This document shows positions 1 through 12,014 of a DNA stretch of 64,000 bases, piece after piece (position 1 is the stretch's first letter; each line of letters opens with the position of its first letter). The stretch comes from Aegilops tauschii subsp. strangulata (Eukaryota > Streptophyta > Magnoliopsida > Poales > Poaceae): NCBI RefSeq assembly GCF_002575655.3, contig NC_053039.3:45261290-45325289 (forward strand). Reading direction: 5' to 3'. The position numbers were made by a program, and so were the translations under genes. A model generated the notes under the pieces. That model was not told where the DNA came from. It was given only the letters and a program-made list of their open reading frames with translations, and made no database searches.

Positions 1-2633
1 TCCGGGGGTTCCAGTAACCCCCCGGTACTCCGGTATATATCTAATAACCCCCGGAACCATTCCGGTGTCCGAATATAGTCGTCCAATATATCAATCTTCA
101 TGTCTCGACCATTTCGAGACTCCTCGTCATGTCCGTGATCAAATCCGGGACTCCAAACTACCTTTGGTACATCAAAACACATAAACTCATAATATAACCG
201 TCATCGAACTTTAAGCGTGCGGACCCTACGGGTACGAGAACTATGTAGACATGACTGAGACACGTCTCCGGTCAATAACCAATAGCGGAACCTAGATGCT
301 CATATTGGCTCCCACATATTCTACGAAGATCTTTATCGGTCAAACTGCATAACAACATACGTTATTTCCTTTGTTATCGGTATGTTACTTGCCCGAGATT
401 CGATCGTCGGTATCTCAATACCTAGTTCAATCTCGTTACCGACAAGTCTCTTTACTCGTTCCGTAATACATCATCCCGCAACTAACTCATTAGTTGGAAT
501 GCTTGCAAGGCTTAAGTGATGTGCATTACCGAGTGGGCCCAGAGATACCTCTCATAGTCATAGGAACATGTATAAGTCATGAAGAAAGTGTTGGAAATAT
601 GCCCTAGAGGCAATAATAAAATGGTTATTATTGTATTTCCTTGTTCATGATAATTGTCTGTTGTTCATGCTATAATTGTATTAACTGGAAACCGTAATAC
701 ATGTGTGAATACATAGACCACAACATGTCCCTAGTAAGCCTCTAGTTGACTAGCTCGTTGATCAGTAGATGGTTATGGTTTCCTGACCATGGACATTGGA
801 TGTCATTGATAACGGGATCACATCATTAGGAGAATGATGTGATGGACAAGACCCAATCCTAAGCATAGCACAAGATCGTGTAGTTCGTTTGCTAGAGCTT
901 TTCTAATGTCAAGTATCATTTCCTTAGATCATGAGATTGTGCAACTCCCGGATACCGTAGGAATGCTTTGGGTGTACCAAACGTCACAACGTAACTGGGT
1001 GGCTATAAAGTTGCACTATAGGTATCTCCGAAAGTGTCTGTTGGGTTGGCACGAATCGAGACTGGGATTCGTCACTCCGTATGACGGAGAGGTATCTCTG
1101 GGCCCACTCGGTAATGCATCATCATAATGAGCTCAATGTGACCAAGTGTTTGGTCACGGGATCATGCATTACGGTACGAGTAAAGTGACTTGCCGGTAAC
1201 GAGATTGAACAAGGTATTGGGATACCAACGATCGAATCTCGGGCAAGTAACGTACCGATTGACAAAGGGAATTGTATACGGGATTGATTGAATCCTCGAC
1301 ATCGTGGTTCATCCGATGAGATCATCGTGGAACATGTGGGAGCCAACATGGGTATCCAGATCCCGCTGTTGGTTATTGACCGGAGAGTCGTCTCGGTCAT
1401 GTCTGCATGTCTCCCGAACCCGTAGGGTCTACACACTTAAGGTTTGGTGACGCTAGGGTTGTAGAGATATTAGTATGCGGAAATCCGAAAGTCGTTCGGA
1501 GTCCCGGATGACATCCCGGACGTCACGAGGAGTTCCGGAATGGTCCGGAGGTAAAGATTTATATATGGGAAGTCCTATTTTGGCCACCGGAAAATGTTCG
1601 GGATTTTTTCGGTATTGTACCGGGAAGGTTCTAGAAGGTTCCGAAGTGGGGCCCACCTGCATGGAGGGACCCACATGAACGTGCGTAGTGGGGGCAAGGC
1701 CCCACACCCCTAGTCAAGGCGCACCAAGATCCCACCTTAGAAGGAATAAGATCATATCCCGAAGGGATAAGATCAAGATCCCTAAAAAAGGGGGATAACA
1801 ATCGGTGGGGAAGGGAAATGATGGGATTTCTTTCCCCCACCTTTCCCAACGCCCCAATGGACTTGGAGGGCAAGAAACCAGCCCCCTCCACCCCTATATA
1901 TAGTGGGGAGGCGCATGGGAGCAGCACCCCAAGCCCTGGCGCCTCCCTCCCTCCCGTGACACCTCTTCCTCCCCGCTTGCGCTTGGTGAAGCCCTGCCGG
2001 GATCCCGCTACTTCCACCACCACGCCGTCGTGCTGCTGGATCTCCATCAACTTCTCCTCCCCCCCTTGCTGGATCAAGAAGGAGGAGACATCCCCGCTCC
2101 GTACGTGTGTTGAACGCGGAGGTGCCGTCCGTTCGGCGCTAGGATCATCGGTGATTTGGATCACGACGAGTACGACTCCATCAACCCCGTTCTCTTGAAC
2201 GCTTCCGCTCGCGATCTACAAGGGTATGTAGATGCACTCCTCCCCTCTTGTTGCTAGCATCTCCTAGATTGATCTTGGTGACACGTAGGAAAATTTTGAA
2301 TTTCTGCTACGTTCCCCAACAGAAAGCAATAGCAACATACTAAATGATCAAGTGCTAAGCTAACGGAATGGGTCAAGTCAATCACATCATTCTCCTAATG
2401 ATGTGATTCCGTTAATCAAATGACAACTCTTTGTCTATGGCTAGGAAACATAACCATCTTTGATTAACGAGTTAGTCAAGTAGAGGCATACTAGTGACAG
2501 TCTGTTTGTCTATGTATTCACACATGTATCATGTTCCCAGTTAATATAATTCTAGCATAAATAATAAACATTTATCATGATATAAGGAAATAAATAATAA
2601 CTTTATTATTGCCTCTAGGGCATATTTGCTTCA
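1..2633 (-). repeat. 3' LTR of copia element A, truncated by the window and split by a solo LTR
   Basis: Outside 589-2326 this stretch aligns with the other LTR of element A (7887-9624). The match starts about 680 bp into that LTR, so the first part is off the window. It ends in CTTCA at 2633, next to the polypurine tract. Relative to the other LTR it lacks about 155 bp between CCTCTC and ATAGTC near 552. The two LTRs also differ by many point changes, suggesting an old insertion. Confidence 0.9.
589..2321 (+). mobile_element. Solo LTR, Angela/WIS/BARE-1 group, 1733 bp, TSD GAAAG
   Basis: Begins TGTTGGAAATATGCCC at 589 and ends CGTTCCCCAACA at 2321. GAAAG stands on both sides (584-588 and 2322-2326). 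The flanks join into a sequence that matches the uninterrupted LTR near 9300-9350. There is no internal domain, so this is a solo LTR left by recombination between two LTRs. Its orientation is opposite to element A. The open frames inside it are spurious LTR frames. Confidence 0.95.
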
Positions 2634-2651
2634 GTCTCCCACTTGCACTAG
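2634..2651 (-). other. Polypurine tract of element A
   Basis: On the minus strand this reads a purine-rich CAAGTGGGAGAC immediately before the TG of the 3' LTR, the usual position for the plus-strand primer of a copia element. The same motif precedes the 3' LTRs of elements C and D. Confidence 0.85.
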
Positions 2652-2720
2652 AGTCAATAATGTAGATTACATAGTAATGATTCTAACACCCATGGAGCCT
2701 TGGTGCTGATCATGTTTTGC

Positions 2721-3971
2721 TCATGGAAGAGGCTTAGTCAACGGGTCTGCAACATTCAGATCCGTATGTATCTTGCAAATCTCTATGTCTCCCGCCTGGA
2801 CTTGATCCCAGATGGAGTTGAAGCGTCTCTTGATGTGCTTGGTTCTCTTGTGAAATCTGGATTCCTTTGCCAAAGCAATTGCACCAGTATTGTCACAAAA
2901 GATTTTCATTGGACCCGATGCACTAGGTATGACACCTAGATCGGATATGAACTCCTTCATCCAGAATCCTTCATTTGCTGCTTCCGAAGCAGCTATGTAC
3001 TCCGCTTCACATGTAGATCCTGCTACGACACTTTGTTTAGAACTGCACCAACTGACAGCTCCACCGTTTAATATAAACATGTATCCGGTTTGCGATTTAG
3101 AATCGTCCGGATCAGTGTCAAAGCTTGCATCGACGTAACCATTTACGACGAGCTCTTTGTCACCACCATAAACGAGAAACATATCCTTAGTCCTTCTCAA
3201 GTATTTCAGGATGTTCTTGACCGCTGTCCAGTGATCTACTCCTGGATTACTTTGGTACCTCCCTGCTAAACTAATAGCAAGGCACACATCAGGTCTGGTA
3301 CACAGCATTGCATACATGATAGAGCCTATGGCTGAAGCATAGGGAACATCTTTCATCTTCTCTCTATCTTCTGCAGTGGTCGGGCATTGAGTCTTACTCA
3401 ACTTCACACCTTGTAACACAGGCAAGAACCCTTTCTTTGCTTGATCCATTTTGAACTTCTTCAAAACTTTGTCAAGGTATGTGCTTTGTGAAAGTCGTAT
3501 TATGCGTCTTGATCTATCTCTATAGATCTTGATGCCCAATATATAAGCAGCTTCACCGAGGTACTTCATTGAAAAACTCTTATTCAAATATCCTTTTATG
3601 CTATCCAGAAATTCTATATCATTTCCAATCAACAATATGTCATCCACATATAATATCAGAAATGCTACAGAGCTCCCACTCACTTTCATGTAAATACAGG
3701 CTTCTCCAAAAGTCTGTATAAAACCATATGCTTTGATCACACTATCAAAACGTTTATTCCAACTCCGAGAGGCTTGCACCAGTCCATAAATGGATCGCTG
3801 GAGCTTGCACACTTTGCTAGTTCCCTTTGGATCGATAAAACCTTCCGGTTGCATCATATACAACTCTTCTTCCAGAAATCCATTCAGGAATGCAGTTTTG
3901 ACATCCATTTGCCAAATTTCATAATCATAAAATGTGGCAATTGCTAACATGATTTGGACAGACTTAAGCAT
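2721..3971 (-). pseudogene. Copia element A: reverse transcriptase and RNase H domain
   Basis: This is the C-terminal part of the pol polyprotein. It shows the RT motif QMDVKTAFLNG near the start, the catalytic LYVDDILL, then the RNase H region with GYVDASFDTD, SCEAEY-like GSTCEAEY and the C-terminal ADPLTKPLP. RT copies element RNA and RNase H removes the template, in cytoplasmic particles. The frame is continuous with the integrase segment except for one stop (TGA at 4017-4019), where relatives have an arginine codon in the RQVQG motif. A CGA to TGA change by cytosine deamination would explain it. A further stop follows PLTKPLP. This is the best preserved RT in the window. Confidence 0.92.
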
Positions 3972-4016
3972 CGCTACGGGTGAGAAGGTCTCATCGTAGT
4001 CAATCCCTTGAACTTG

Positions 4017-5332
4017 TCAAAAACCTTTTGCAACAAGTCGAGCTTTATAGACAGTAACATTACCGTCAGCTTCAGTCTTATTCTTGATGATCCATTTATT
4101 CTCGATGGCTTGCCGATCATCGGGCAAGTCAACCAAAGTCCATACTTTGTTCTCATACATGGATCCTATCTCAGATTTCATGGCCTCAAGCCATTTTGCG
4201 AAATCTGGGCTCACCATCGCTTCTTCATAGTTCGTAGGTTCGTCATGGTCTAGTAACATAACCTCCAGAACAGGATTACCGTACCACTCTGGTGCGGATC
4301 TTACTCTGGTTGACCTACGAGGTTCAGTAACAACTTGATCTGAAGTTTCATGATCATCATCATTAACTTCCTCACTAATTGGTGTAGACGTCACAGGAAC
4401 CGGTTTCTGTGATGAACTATTTTCCAATAAGGGAGCAGGTACTTTTACCTCATCAAGTTCTACTTTCCTCCCACTCACTTCTGTCGAGAGAAACTCCTTC
4501 TTTAGAAAGGATCCATTCTTAGCAACGAATGTCTTGCCTTCGGATCTGTGATAGAAGGTGTACCCAACAGTTTCCTTTGGGTATCCTATGAAGACACATT
4601 TCTCCGATTTGGGTTCGAGTTTATCAGGTTGAAGCTTTTTCACATAAGCATCGCAGCCCCAAACTTTAAGAAACGACAACTTTGGTTTCTTGCCAAACCA
4701 CAGTTCATAAGGCGTCGTCTCAACGGATTTTGATGGTGCCCTATTTAACGTGAATGCGGCCGTCTCTAAAGCATAACCCCAAAACGATAGCGGTAAATCA
4801 GTAAGAGACATCATAGATCGCACCATATCTAGTAAAGTACGATTACGACGTTCGGACACACCATTACGCTGTGGTGTTCCGGGTGGCGTGAGTTGCGAAA
4901 CTATTCCGCATTGTTTCAAATGTAGACCAAACTCGTAACTCAAATATTCTCCTCCACGATCAGATCGCAGAAACTTTATTTTCTTGTTACGATGATGTTC
5001 AACTTCACTCGGAAATTCTTTGAACTTTTCAAATGTTTCAGACTTATGTTTCATTAAGTAGATATACCCATATCTTCTTAAATCATCTATGAAGGTGAGA
5101 AAATAACGATACCCGCCGCGAGCCTCAACATTCATTGGACCACATACATCAGTATGTATGATCTCCAACAAATCGGTTGCTCGCTCCATAGTTCCGGAGA
5201 ACAGTGTTTTAGTCATCTTGCCCATGAGGCATGGTTCGCAAGTACCAAGTGATTCATAATCAAGTGATTCCAAAAGTCCATCAGTATGGAGTTCTTCATG
5301 CGCTTTACATCAATATGACCCAAACGACAGTG
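4017..5332 (-). pseudogene. Copia element A: integrase and linker
   Basis: The region from HCRLGHI (just after 5333) through GTCEPCLMGK carries the HHCC zinc-binding residues. The core contains HTDVCGPM and LRSDRGGEYLS, two acidic catalytic residues of the DDE triad, with PQRNGVSERRNRTLLDM following. The C-terminal part has the acidic and basic linker and the conserved segment ending VYKARLVAKGF. A one-base loss near 5300 shifts the frame between the zinc finger and the core, and the segment ends in the nonsense codon at 4017. Its role in an active element is insertion of the cDNA into the chromosome. Confidence 0.9.
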
Positions 5333-6051
5333 TCACAAATAAGTTGCACTATCATTATCAACTCTGCATCTTTTGGCTTCAACATTATGAATATGTGTAT
5401 CACTACTATCGAGATTCATCAAAAATAGACCACTCTTCAAGGGTGCATGACCATAAAAGATATTACTCATATAAATAGAACAACCATTATTCTCAGATTT
5501 AAATGAATAACCGTCTTGCATCAAACAAGATCCAGATATAATGTTCATGCTCAACGCTGGCACCAAATAACAATTATTTAGGTCTAATACTAATCCCGAA
5601 GGTAGATGTAGAGGTAGCATGCCGACGGCGATCACATCGACTTTGGAACCATTTCCCACGCGCATCGTCACCTCGTCCTTAGCCAGTGTCCGCTTAATTT
5701 GTAGTCCCTGTTTCGAGTTGCAAATATTAGCAACAGAACCAGTATCAAATACCCAGGTGCTACTGCGAGCTCTGGTAAGGTACACATCAATAACATGTAT
5801 ATCACATATACCTTTGTTCACCTTGCCATCCTTCCTATCCGCCAAATACTTGGGGCAGTTCCACTTCTAGTGACCAGTCTGTTTGCAGTAGAATCACTCA
5901 GTCTCAGGCTTAGGTCCAGACTTGGGTTTCTTCTCCTGAGCAGCAACTTGTTTGCTGTTCTTCTTGAAGTTCCTCTTCTTCTTCCCTTTGCCCTTTTTCT
6001 TGAAACTGGTGGTCTTATTGACCATCAACACTTGATGCTCTTTCTTGATTT
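5333..6051 (-). pseudogene. Copia element A: nucleocapsid zinc knuckle and aspartic protease
   Basis: The protease segment (5333-5845) contains WVFDTGSVANI, with the DTG catalytic motif of pepsin-like retroviral-type proteases, and runs to ATYL. There a TGA replaces the tryptophan codon that precedes HCRLGHI in relatives. Upstream (5846-6051), translation of the minus strand recovers a CCHC zinc knuckle, but two of its codons are now stops (near the first Cys and after the His). It would release mature gag and pol products from the polyprotein. Confidence 0.85.
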
Positions 6052-6651
6052 CTACCTCCGCAACCTTAGCATTGCGAAGAGCTCGGGAATCGTCTTATCC
6101 ATCCCTTGCATGTTATAGTTCATCAAGAAGCTCTTGTAACTTGGTGGCAGTGATTGAAGAATTCTGTCAATGACGCTATCATCCGGAAGATTAACTCCCA
6201 GTTGAATCAAGTGATTGTTATACCCAGACATTCTGAGTATATGCTCACTGACAGAACTATTCTCCTCCATCTTGCACCTATAGAACTTATTGGAGACTTC
6301 ATATCTCTCAATCCGGGCATTTGCTTGAAATATTAACTTCAACTCCTGGAACATCTCATATGCTCCATGACGTTCAAAACGTCGTTGAAGTCCCGGTTCT
6401 AAGCCGCAAAGCATGGCACACTGAACTATCGAGTAGTCATCAGCTTTGCTCTGCCAGACGTTCATAACATCTGGTGTTGCTCCTGCAGCAGGTTTGGCAC
6501 CTAGCGGTGCTTCCAGGACGTAATTCTTCTGTGCAGCAATGAGGATAATCCTCAAGTTGCAGACCCAGTCTGTGTAATTGCTACCATCATCTTTCAACTT
6601 TGCTTTCTCAAGGAACGCATTAAAATTCAACGGAACAACAGCACGAGCCAT
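6052..6651 (-). pseudogene. Copia element A: gag capsid (UBN2-like) segment
   Basis: A 199-residue frame starts MARAVVPLNFNAFLEKAKL and includes NYTDWVCNLR, an LEAPLG motif and the segment around LPPSYKSFLMNYNMQGM typical of the copia gag domain. The start ATG is the first in the element after the leader. The frame ends after the ELFAML motif through a frameshift, so the link to the zinc knuckle is lost. Gag forms the cytoplasmic particle in which reverse transcription takes place. Confidence 0.9.
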
Positions 6652-7872
6652 CTATCTACAACAAACATAGACATGCAAAATACTATCAGGTACTAAGTTC
6701 ATGATAAATTTAAGTTCAATTAATCATATTACTTAAGAACTCCCACTTAGATAGACATCCCTCTAATCATCTAAGTGATCACGTGATCCATATCAACTAA
6801 ACCATGTCCGATCATCACGTGAGATGGAGTAGTTTCAACGGTGAACATCGCTATGTTGATCATATCTACTATATGATTCATGCTCGACCTGTCGGTCTCC
6901 GTGTTCCGAGGCCATATCTGTTATATGCTAGGCTCGTCAAGCTTAACCTGAGTATTCCGCGTGTGCAACTGTTTTGCACGTGTTGTATTTGAACGTAGAG
7001 CCTATCACACCCGATCATCACGTGGTGTCTCAGCATGAAGAACTTTCGCAATGGTGCATACTCAGGGAGAACACTTATATTTTGATAATTTAGTGAGGGA
7101 TCATCTTATAATGCTACCGTCAATCAAAGCAAGATAAGATGCATAAAAGGTAAACATCACATGCAATCAATATAAGTGATATGATATGGCCATCATCATC
7201 TTGTGCTTGTGATCTCCATCTCCGAAGCACCGTCATGATCACCATCGTCACCGGCGCGACACCTTGATCTTCATCGTAGCATCGTTGTCGTGTCGCCAAT
7301 CTTATGCTTCTATGACTATCGCTACCGCTTAGTGATAAAGTAAAGCATTACAGGGTGATTGCATTGCATACAATAAAGCGACAACCATATGGCTCCTGCC
7401 AGTTGCCGATAACTCAGTTACAAAACATGATCATCTCATACAATAAAATTTAGCATCATGTCTTGGCCATATCACCTCACAACATGCCCTGCAAAAACAA
7501 GTTAGACGTCCTCTACTTTGTTGTTGCAAATTTTACGTGGCTGCTACGGGCTTAGCAAGAACCGTTCTTACCTACGCATCAAAACCACAACGATAGTTTG
7601 TCAAGTTGGTGCTGTTTTAACCTTCGCAAGGATAGGGCGTAGCCACACTCGGTTCAACTAAAGTTGGAGAAACTGACACCCGCCAGCCACCTGTGTGCCA
7701 AGCACATCGGTAGAACCAGTCTCGCGTAAGCGTACGCGTAACGTCGGTCCGGGCCGCTTCATCCAACAATACCGCCGAACCAAAGTATGACATGCTGGTA
7801 AGAAGTATGACTTATATCGCCCACAACTCACTTGTGTTCTACTCGTGCATATAACATCATCGCATAAAACCA
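6652..7872 (-). other. Untranslated leader of element A
   Basis: About 1.2 kb between the 5' LTR and gag with no convincing coding frame on either strand. It is related in sequence to the same leader in elements C (about 42570-43800) and D (about 55400-56628), including the GATCATCACGTG motif repeated near 6808 and 7013. Packaging and dimerisation signals would be expected here in an active element, but I cannot locate them. Confidence 0.75.
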
Positions 7873-7885
7873 GGCTCTGATACCA
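7873..7885 (-). other. Primer binding site of element A (initiator Met tRNA type)
   Basis: The minus strand reads TGGTATCAGAGCC one base from the 5' LTR end, complementary to the 3' end of plant initiator methionine tRNA, as is usual for Ty1-copia elements. Confidence 0.92.
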
Positions 7886-7886
7886 C

Positions 7887-9624
7887 TGTTGGGGAACGTA
7901 GTAGTTTCAAAAAAAATCCTACGCACATGCAAGATCATGGTGATGCATAGCAACGAGAGGGGAGAGTGTTGTCCACGTACCCTCGTAGACCGAAAGCGGA
8001 AGCGTAGCACAACGCGGTTGATGTAGTCGTACGTCTTCACGATCCGACGGATCAACTACCAAACGCACGACACCTCCGAGTTCAGCACACATTCAGCCCG
8101 ATGACGTCCCTCGAATTCCGATCCAGCCAAGTGTTGAGGGAGAGTTTCGTCAGCACGACAGCGTGGTGACGATGATGATGTTCTACCGACGCAGGGCTTC
8201 GCCTAAGCACCGCTACAGTATTATCGAGGTGGACTATGGTGGAGGGGGGCACCGCACACGGCTAAAAGATCAAATCAATTGTTGTGTCTTTGGGTGCCCC
8301 CTTGCCCCCGTATATAAAGGAGCAAGGGGGGAGGTGCGGCCGGCCAGGAGGGGCGCGCCAGTAGGAGTCCTACTCCCACCGGGAGTAGGAATCCCTCCCT
8401 TTTCCTTGTTGGACTAGGAGAGGAGAGGGAAGGAGAGAGGGGGGAAGGAAAGGGGGTCGCCGCCCCCCTCCTTGTCCAATTCGGACTTGGGGGAGGGGCG
8501 CGCGGCTGCCCCTTGGCCGCCTCTCCTCTTCCACCAATTGGGCCCATGAGGCCCAATAGCCTTCGGGGGGGGGGGGGGGGGGGTTCCGGTAACCCCCCGG
8601 TACTCCGGTATATATCCGATAACCCCCGGAACCATTCCGGTGTTCGAATATAGTCATCCAATATATCAATCTTCATGTCTCGACCATTTCGAGACTCCTC
8701 GTTATGTCCATGATCACATCCGGGACTCCGAACAACCTTCGGTACATCAAAACTCATAAACTCATAATATAACTATCATCGAAACTTTAAGCGTGCGGAC
8801 CCTACGGGTTCGAGAACTATGTAGACATGACTGAGACACGTCTCCGGTCAATAACCAATAGCGGAACCTGGATGCTCATATTGGCTCCCACATATTCTAC
8901 GAAGATCTTCATCGGTCAGACCGCATAACAACATACGTTGTTCCCTTTGTCATCAGTATGTTACTTGCCCGAGATTCGATCGTCGGTATCTCAATACCTA
9001 GTTCAATCTCGTTACTGGCAAGTCTCTTTACTCGTTCCGTAATACATCATCCCGCAACTAACTCATTAGTTGCAATGCTTGCAAGGCTTAAGTGATGTGC
9101 ATTACCGAGTGGGCCCAGAGATACCTCTCCGACAATCGGAGTGGCAAATCCTAATCTCGAAATACGCCAACCCAACAAGTACCTTCGGAGACACCTGTAG
9201 AGCACCTTTATAATCACCCATTTACGTTGTGACATTTGGTAGGAGACAAAGTGTTCCTCCGGTAAACGGGAGTTGCATAATCTCATAGTCATAGGAACAT
9301 GTATAAGTCATGAAGAAAGCAATAGCAACTTACTAAACGATCGTGTGCTAAGCTAACGGAATGGGTCAAGTCAATCACATCATTCTCCTAATGATGTGAC
9401 CCCGTTAATCAAATGACAACCCATGTCAATGGCTAGGAAACATAACCATCTTTTATTAACAAGCTAGTCAAGTAGAGGCGTACTAGTGACACTCTGTTTG
9501 TCTATGTATTCACACAAGTATTACGTTTCCAGTTAATACAATTCTAGCATGAATAAGAAACATTTATCAGATATAAGGAAATAAATAATAACTTTATTAT
9601 TGCCTCCAGGGCATATTTCCTTCA
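7887..9624 (-). repeat. 5' LTR of element A, 1738 bp
   Basis: Runs from TGTTGGGGAACG (7887) to GGCATATTTCCTTCA (9624) on the plus strand, with TG and CA termini. Contains a run of 19 G residues (8565-8583) and CG-rich stretches. The open frames of 73-160 codons seen here are not supported as genes. Confidence 0.93.
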
Positions 9625-11190
9625 GGCACAAGAGACAATAACGCTCCGGATAGTGCCGAAGATGACGACAATCCCCTCCAGCCAGACCTCGAGCGGGAGG
9701 ATGAACAAGCTAGCCCTCCGGAACAGGCAGCAAACAGAGAATCAAAGGATGACAATTACATGCCTCTCTCCGAAGACGAAGTGAGCCTTGGCGACGAAGA
9801 ATTTGTCGTGCCTGAGGATCCCGTCGAGCAGGAGCGCTTCAAGGGCCAGCTTATAGCCACAACAAACATCCTGAAGAAAAAGCAACAACAGCTTCGAGCT
9901 GATCAAGATCTGCTAGCGGATAGATGGACTGAAGTCCTGGCAGCCGAGGAATACGAACTCGAGCGCCCAACCAATAGTTACCCAAAGCGCAGGTTGCTAC
10001 CTCAACTCGAGGAGGAAGCATTAAAACCTACATCACCAGCGTATGATGCGGCTGATCGGCCACCTCGTGGCCGAGACAGAGAGGCATATCAGCCCGAAGT
10101 CTAGCCCGCACCCCGCCGCCATTCAAACAAAAATACCAAGGCCCGGGGCAACACGCGGGACCTGCGAGACGTATTTGGAAACAAAACAAAACATGCAAGG
10201 TCGATCTACGGATCACGGGGTCGGGCCCCAAGACGTGACGATGATCGTCACGCCGGATACACTAAAAGCAAATCCGGCCGGGCCGAACACAGCAGACAAG
10301 ACTCGTATGAACTGCGTCGTGACATAGCCCGGCACCGAGGCGCCGCACACCCCTTATGCTTCACTGATGAAGTAATGGATCACGAATTCCCAGAGGGTTT
10401 TTAACCCGTAAACATTGAATCATATGATGGTACAACACATCCCGCGGTATGGATCGAGGATTTCCTCCTCCACATCCACATGGCTCGCGGTGATGATCTA
10501 CATGCCATCAAGTACCTCCCACTAAAACTCAAAGGACCAGCTCGGCATTGGCTGAATAGCTTGCCTGCAGACTCCATTGGCAGTTGGGAGGATTTGGAAG
10601 ATGCATTCCTTGACAACTTCCAGGGCACTTATGTGCGACCACCGGATGCTGATGACTTGAGCCATATAACTCAGCAGCCAGGGGAATCGACCAGGCAATT
10701 CTGGACCCGGTTCCTAACTAAGAAAAACCAAATTGTCGACTGTCCGGATGCAGAGGCCTTAGCGGCATTTAAGCATAACATCCGTGACGAGTGGCTCACC
10801 CGGCACCTTGGCCAGGAGAAGCCGAAGTCTATGGCAGCCCTCACGACGCTCATGACCCGCTTTTGCGCGGGCGAAGACAGCTGGCTGTCTCGCAGCAACA
10901 ACACATCAAGAAGTCATGGCACTTCAGATACAAAGGATACTAACGGCGGACCACGTCGTACAAACACAAGCGCCGCAACAACGGCGACAACGCCGAAGAC
11001 ACGGCAGTCAATGCCGGATTCAGTGGCTCTAAATCCGGTCAGCGGAAAAAGGCGTTCAAAAGAAGTAATCTGGGCCCGTCCAGTTTGGACCGCATACTCG
11101 ATCGCTCGTGTCAAATTCACGGCACCCCCGATAAGCCAGCCAATCACACCAACAGAGAATGCTGGGTGTTCAAGCAGGCCGGCAGGTTGA
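9625..11190 (+). pseudogene. Gypsy element B: gag region with Retrotrans_gag-like domain
   Basis: The N-terminal part (to about 10104) is acidic and contains a helical, Lys/Gln-rich stretch. The capsid domain follows from about 10400: IESYDGTT, then from 10480 MARGDDLHAIKYLPLKLKG and GPARHWLNSLP, SWEDLEDAF and TRQFWTRF, all typical of plant gypsy gag. The frame is broken near 10030-10100, by a TAA near 10400 before PVNIESYDG, and again near 10960, where translation continues in the frame of the following segment. No intact gag can be made from this copy. Confidence 0.88.
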
Positions 11191-12014
11191 ACGCCGAAAA
11201 CAAGGACAAGGGGCTGCATAGCGACGACGAGGAAGAGCCTCGGCCGCCGAACATAGGAGGACAGAAGAGGTTACCTCCACAAGTGAAAACGGTGAACATG
11301 ATATACGCAACCCACATTCCCAAGAGGGAACGGAAGCGTGCACTAAGGGACGTCTATGCGATGGAGTCAGTCGCCCCAAAGTTCAACCCATGGTCCTCTT
11401 GTCCGATCACCTTCGATCGCAAGGACCACCCCACTAGTATCCGTCATGGCGGATCTACCGCATTGGTCCTTGACCCCATCATCGACGGATTTCACCTCAC
11501 TCGAGTCCTTATGGACGGCGGCAGCAGCCTGAACCTGCTCTATCAGGACACAGTGCGCAAAATGGGTATAGACCCCTTGAGGATCAAACCCACTAAAACC
11601 ACCTTTAAAGGTGTCATCCCAGGTGTAGAGGCCCACTGCACGGGCTCAATCACACCGGAAGTGGTCTTCCGATCTCCGGACAACTTCCGAAGCGAGGAGT
11701 TAATCTGCGATATCGTCCCGTTCCGCAGTGGCTATCACGCACTGCTCGGGCGAACCGCATTTGCCAGATTCAATGTGGTACCGCATTATGCATACCTCAA
11801 GCTCAAAATGTCAGGACCTCGTGGGGTTATAACAGTCAATGGAAACACAGAACGCTCGCTCCGCACGGAGGAGCACACTGCGGCCCTCGCAGCAGAGGCA
11901 CAAAGCAGCTTTTTAAGGCAAAGCGCCAGTTCGGTGATAAAGCCCCCGGATACCTTCAAGCGAGTCCGGAGTAACCTGCAACAGGATCGCCTGGCACGTT
12001 CAGAGCTCGCCTAG
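11085..12014 (+). pseudogene. Gypsy element B: zinc-binding linker and aspartic protease
   Basis: This is a continuation of gag in another frame, with no ATG of its own. It starts with a Cys/His cluster (CQIHG ... HTNRECWVF) resembling a nucleocapsid finger. An acidic region and KTVNMIYATHIPKRERKRALRD follow. The protease-like core has LVLDPIIDGF and VLMDGGSSLNLLY, in which D-G-G replaces the usual D-S/T-G, and then ALLGRTAFARFN. The frame closes at 12014 without entering pol. The DGGSS form is common in this class of plant elements. Confidence 0.85.

Larger units (their letters stand above)
1..9624 (-). mobile_element. Ty1-copia LTR retrotransposon A (Angela/WIS/BARE-1 group), left end outside window
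   Basis: The element reads right to left. Its 5' LTR is 7887-9624, its primer binding site abuts that LTR, and gag, protease, integrase, reverse transcriptase and RNase H follow in copia order down to 2721. The polypurine tract lies at 2634-2651 and the 3' LTR runs off the left edge. LTR ends on its own strand read TGAAGGAAATATGCCC and CGTTCCCCAACA, which I recognise as the Angela/WIS/BARE-1 group. It is inserted in the gypsy element that resumes at 9625. The target duplication next to the 5' LTR is GGCAC (9625-9629), and its partner is outside the window. Several stops and at least two frameshifts make it non-coding today. The solo LTR at 589-2321 is a later insertion. Confidence 0.93.

Noticed and set aside
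7873..7885. tRNA-like text next to LTRs
   Set aside because: It is only a 13-base primer binding site complementary to the tRNA end. No cloverleaf or tRNA gene is present.
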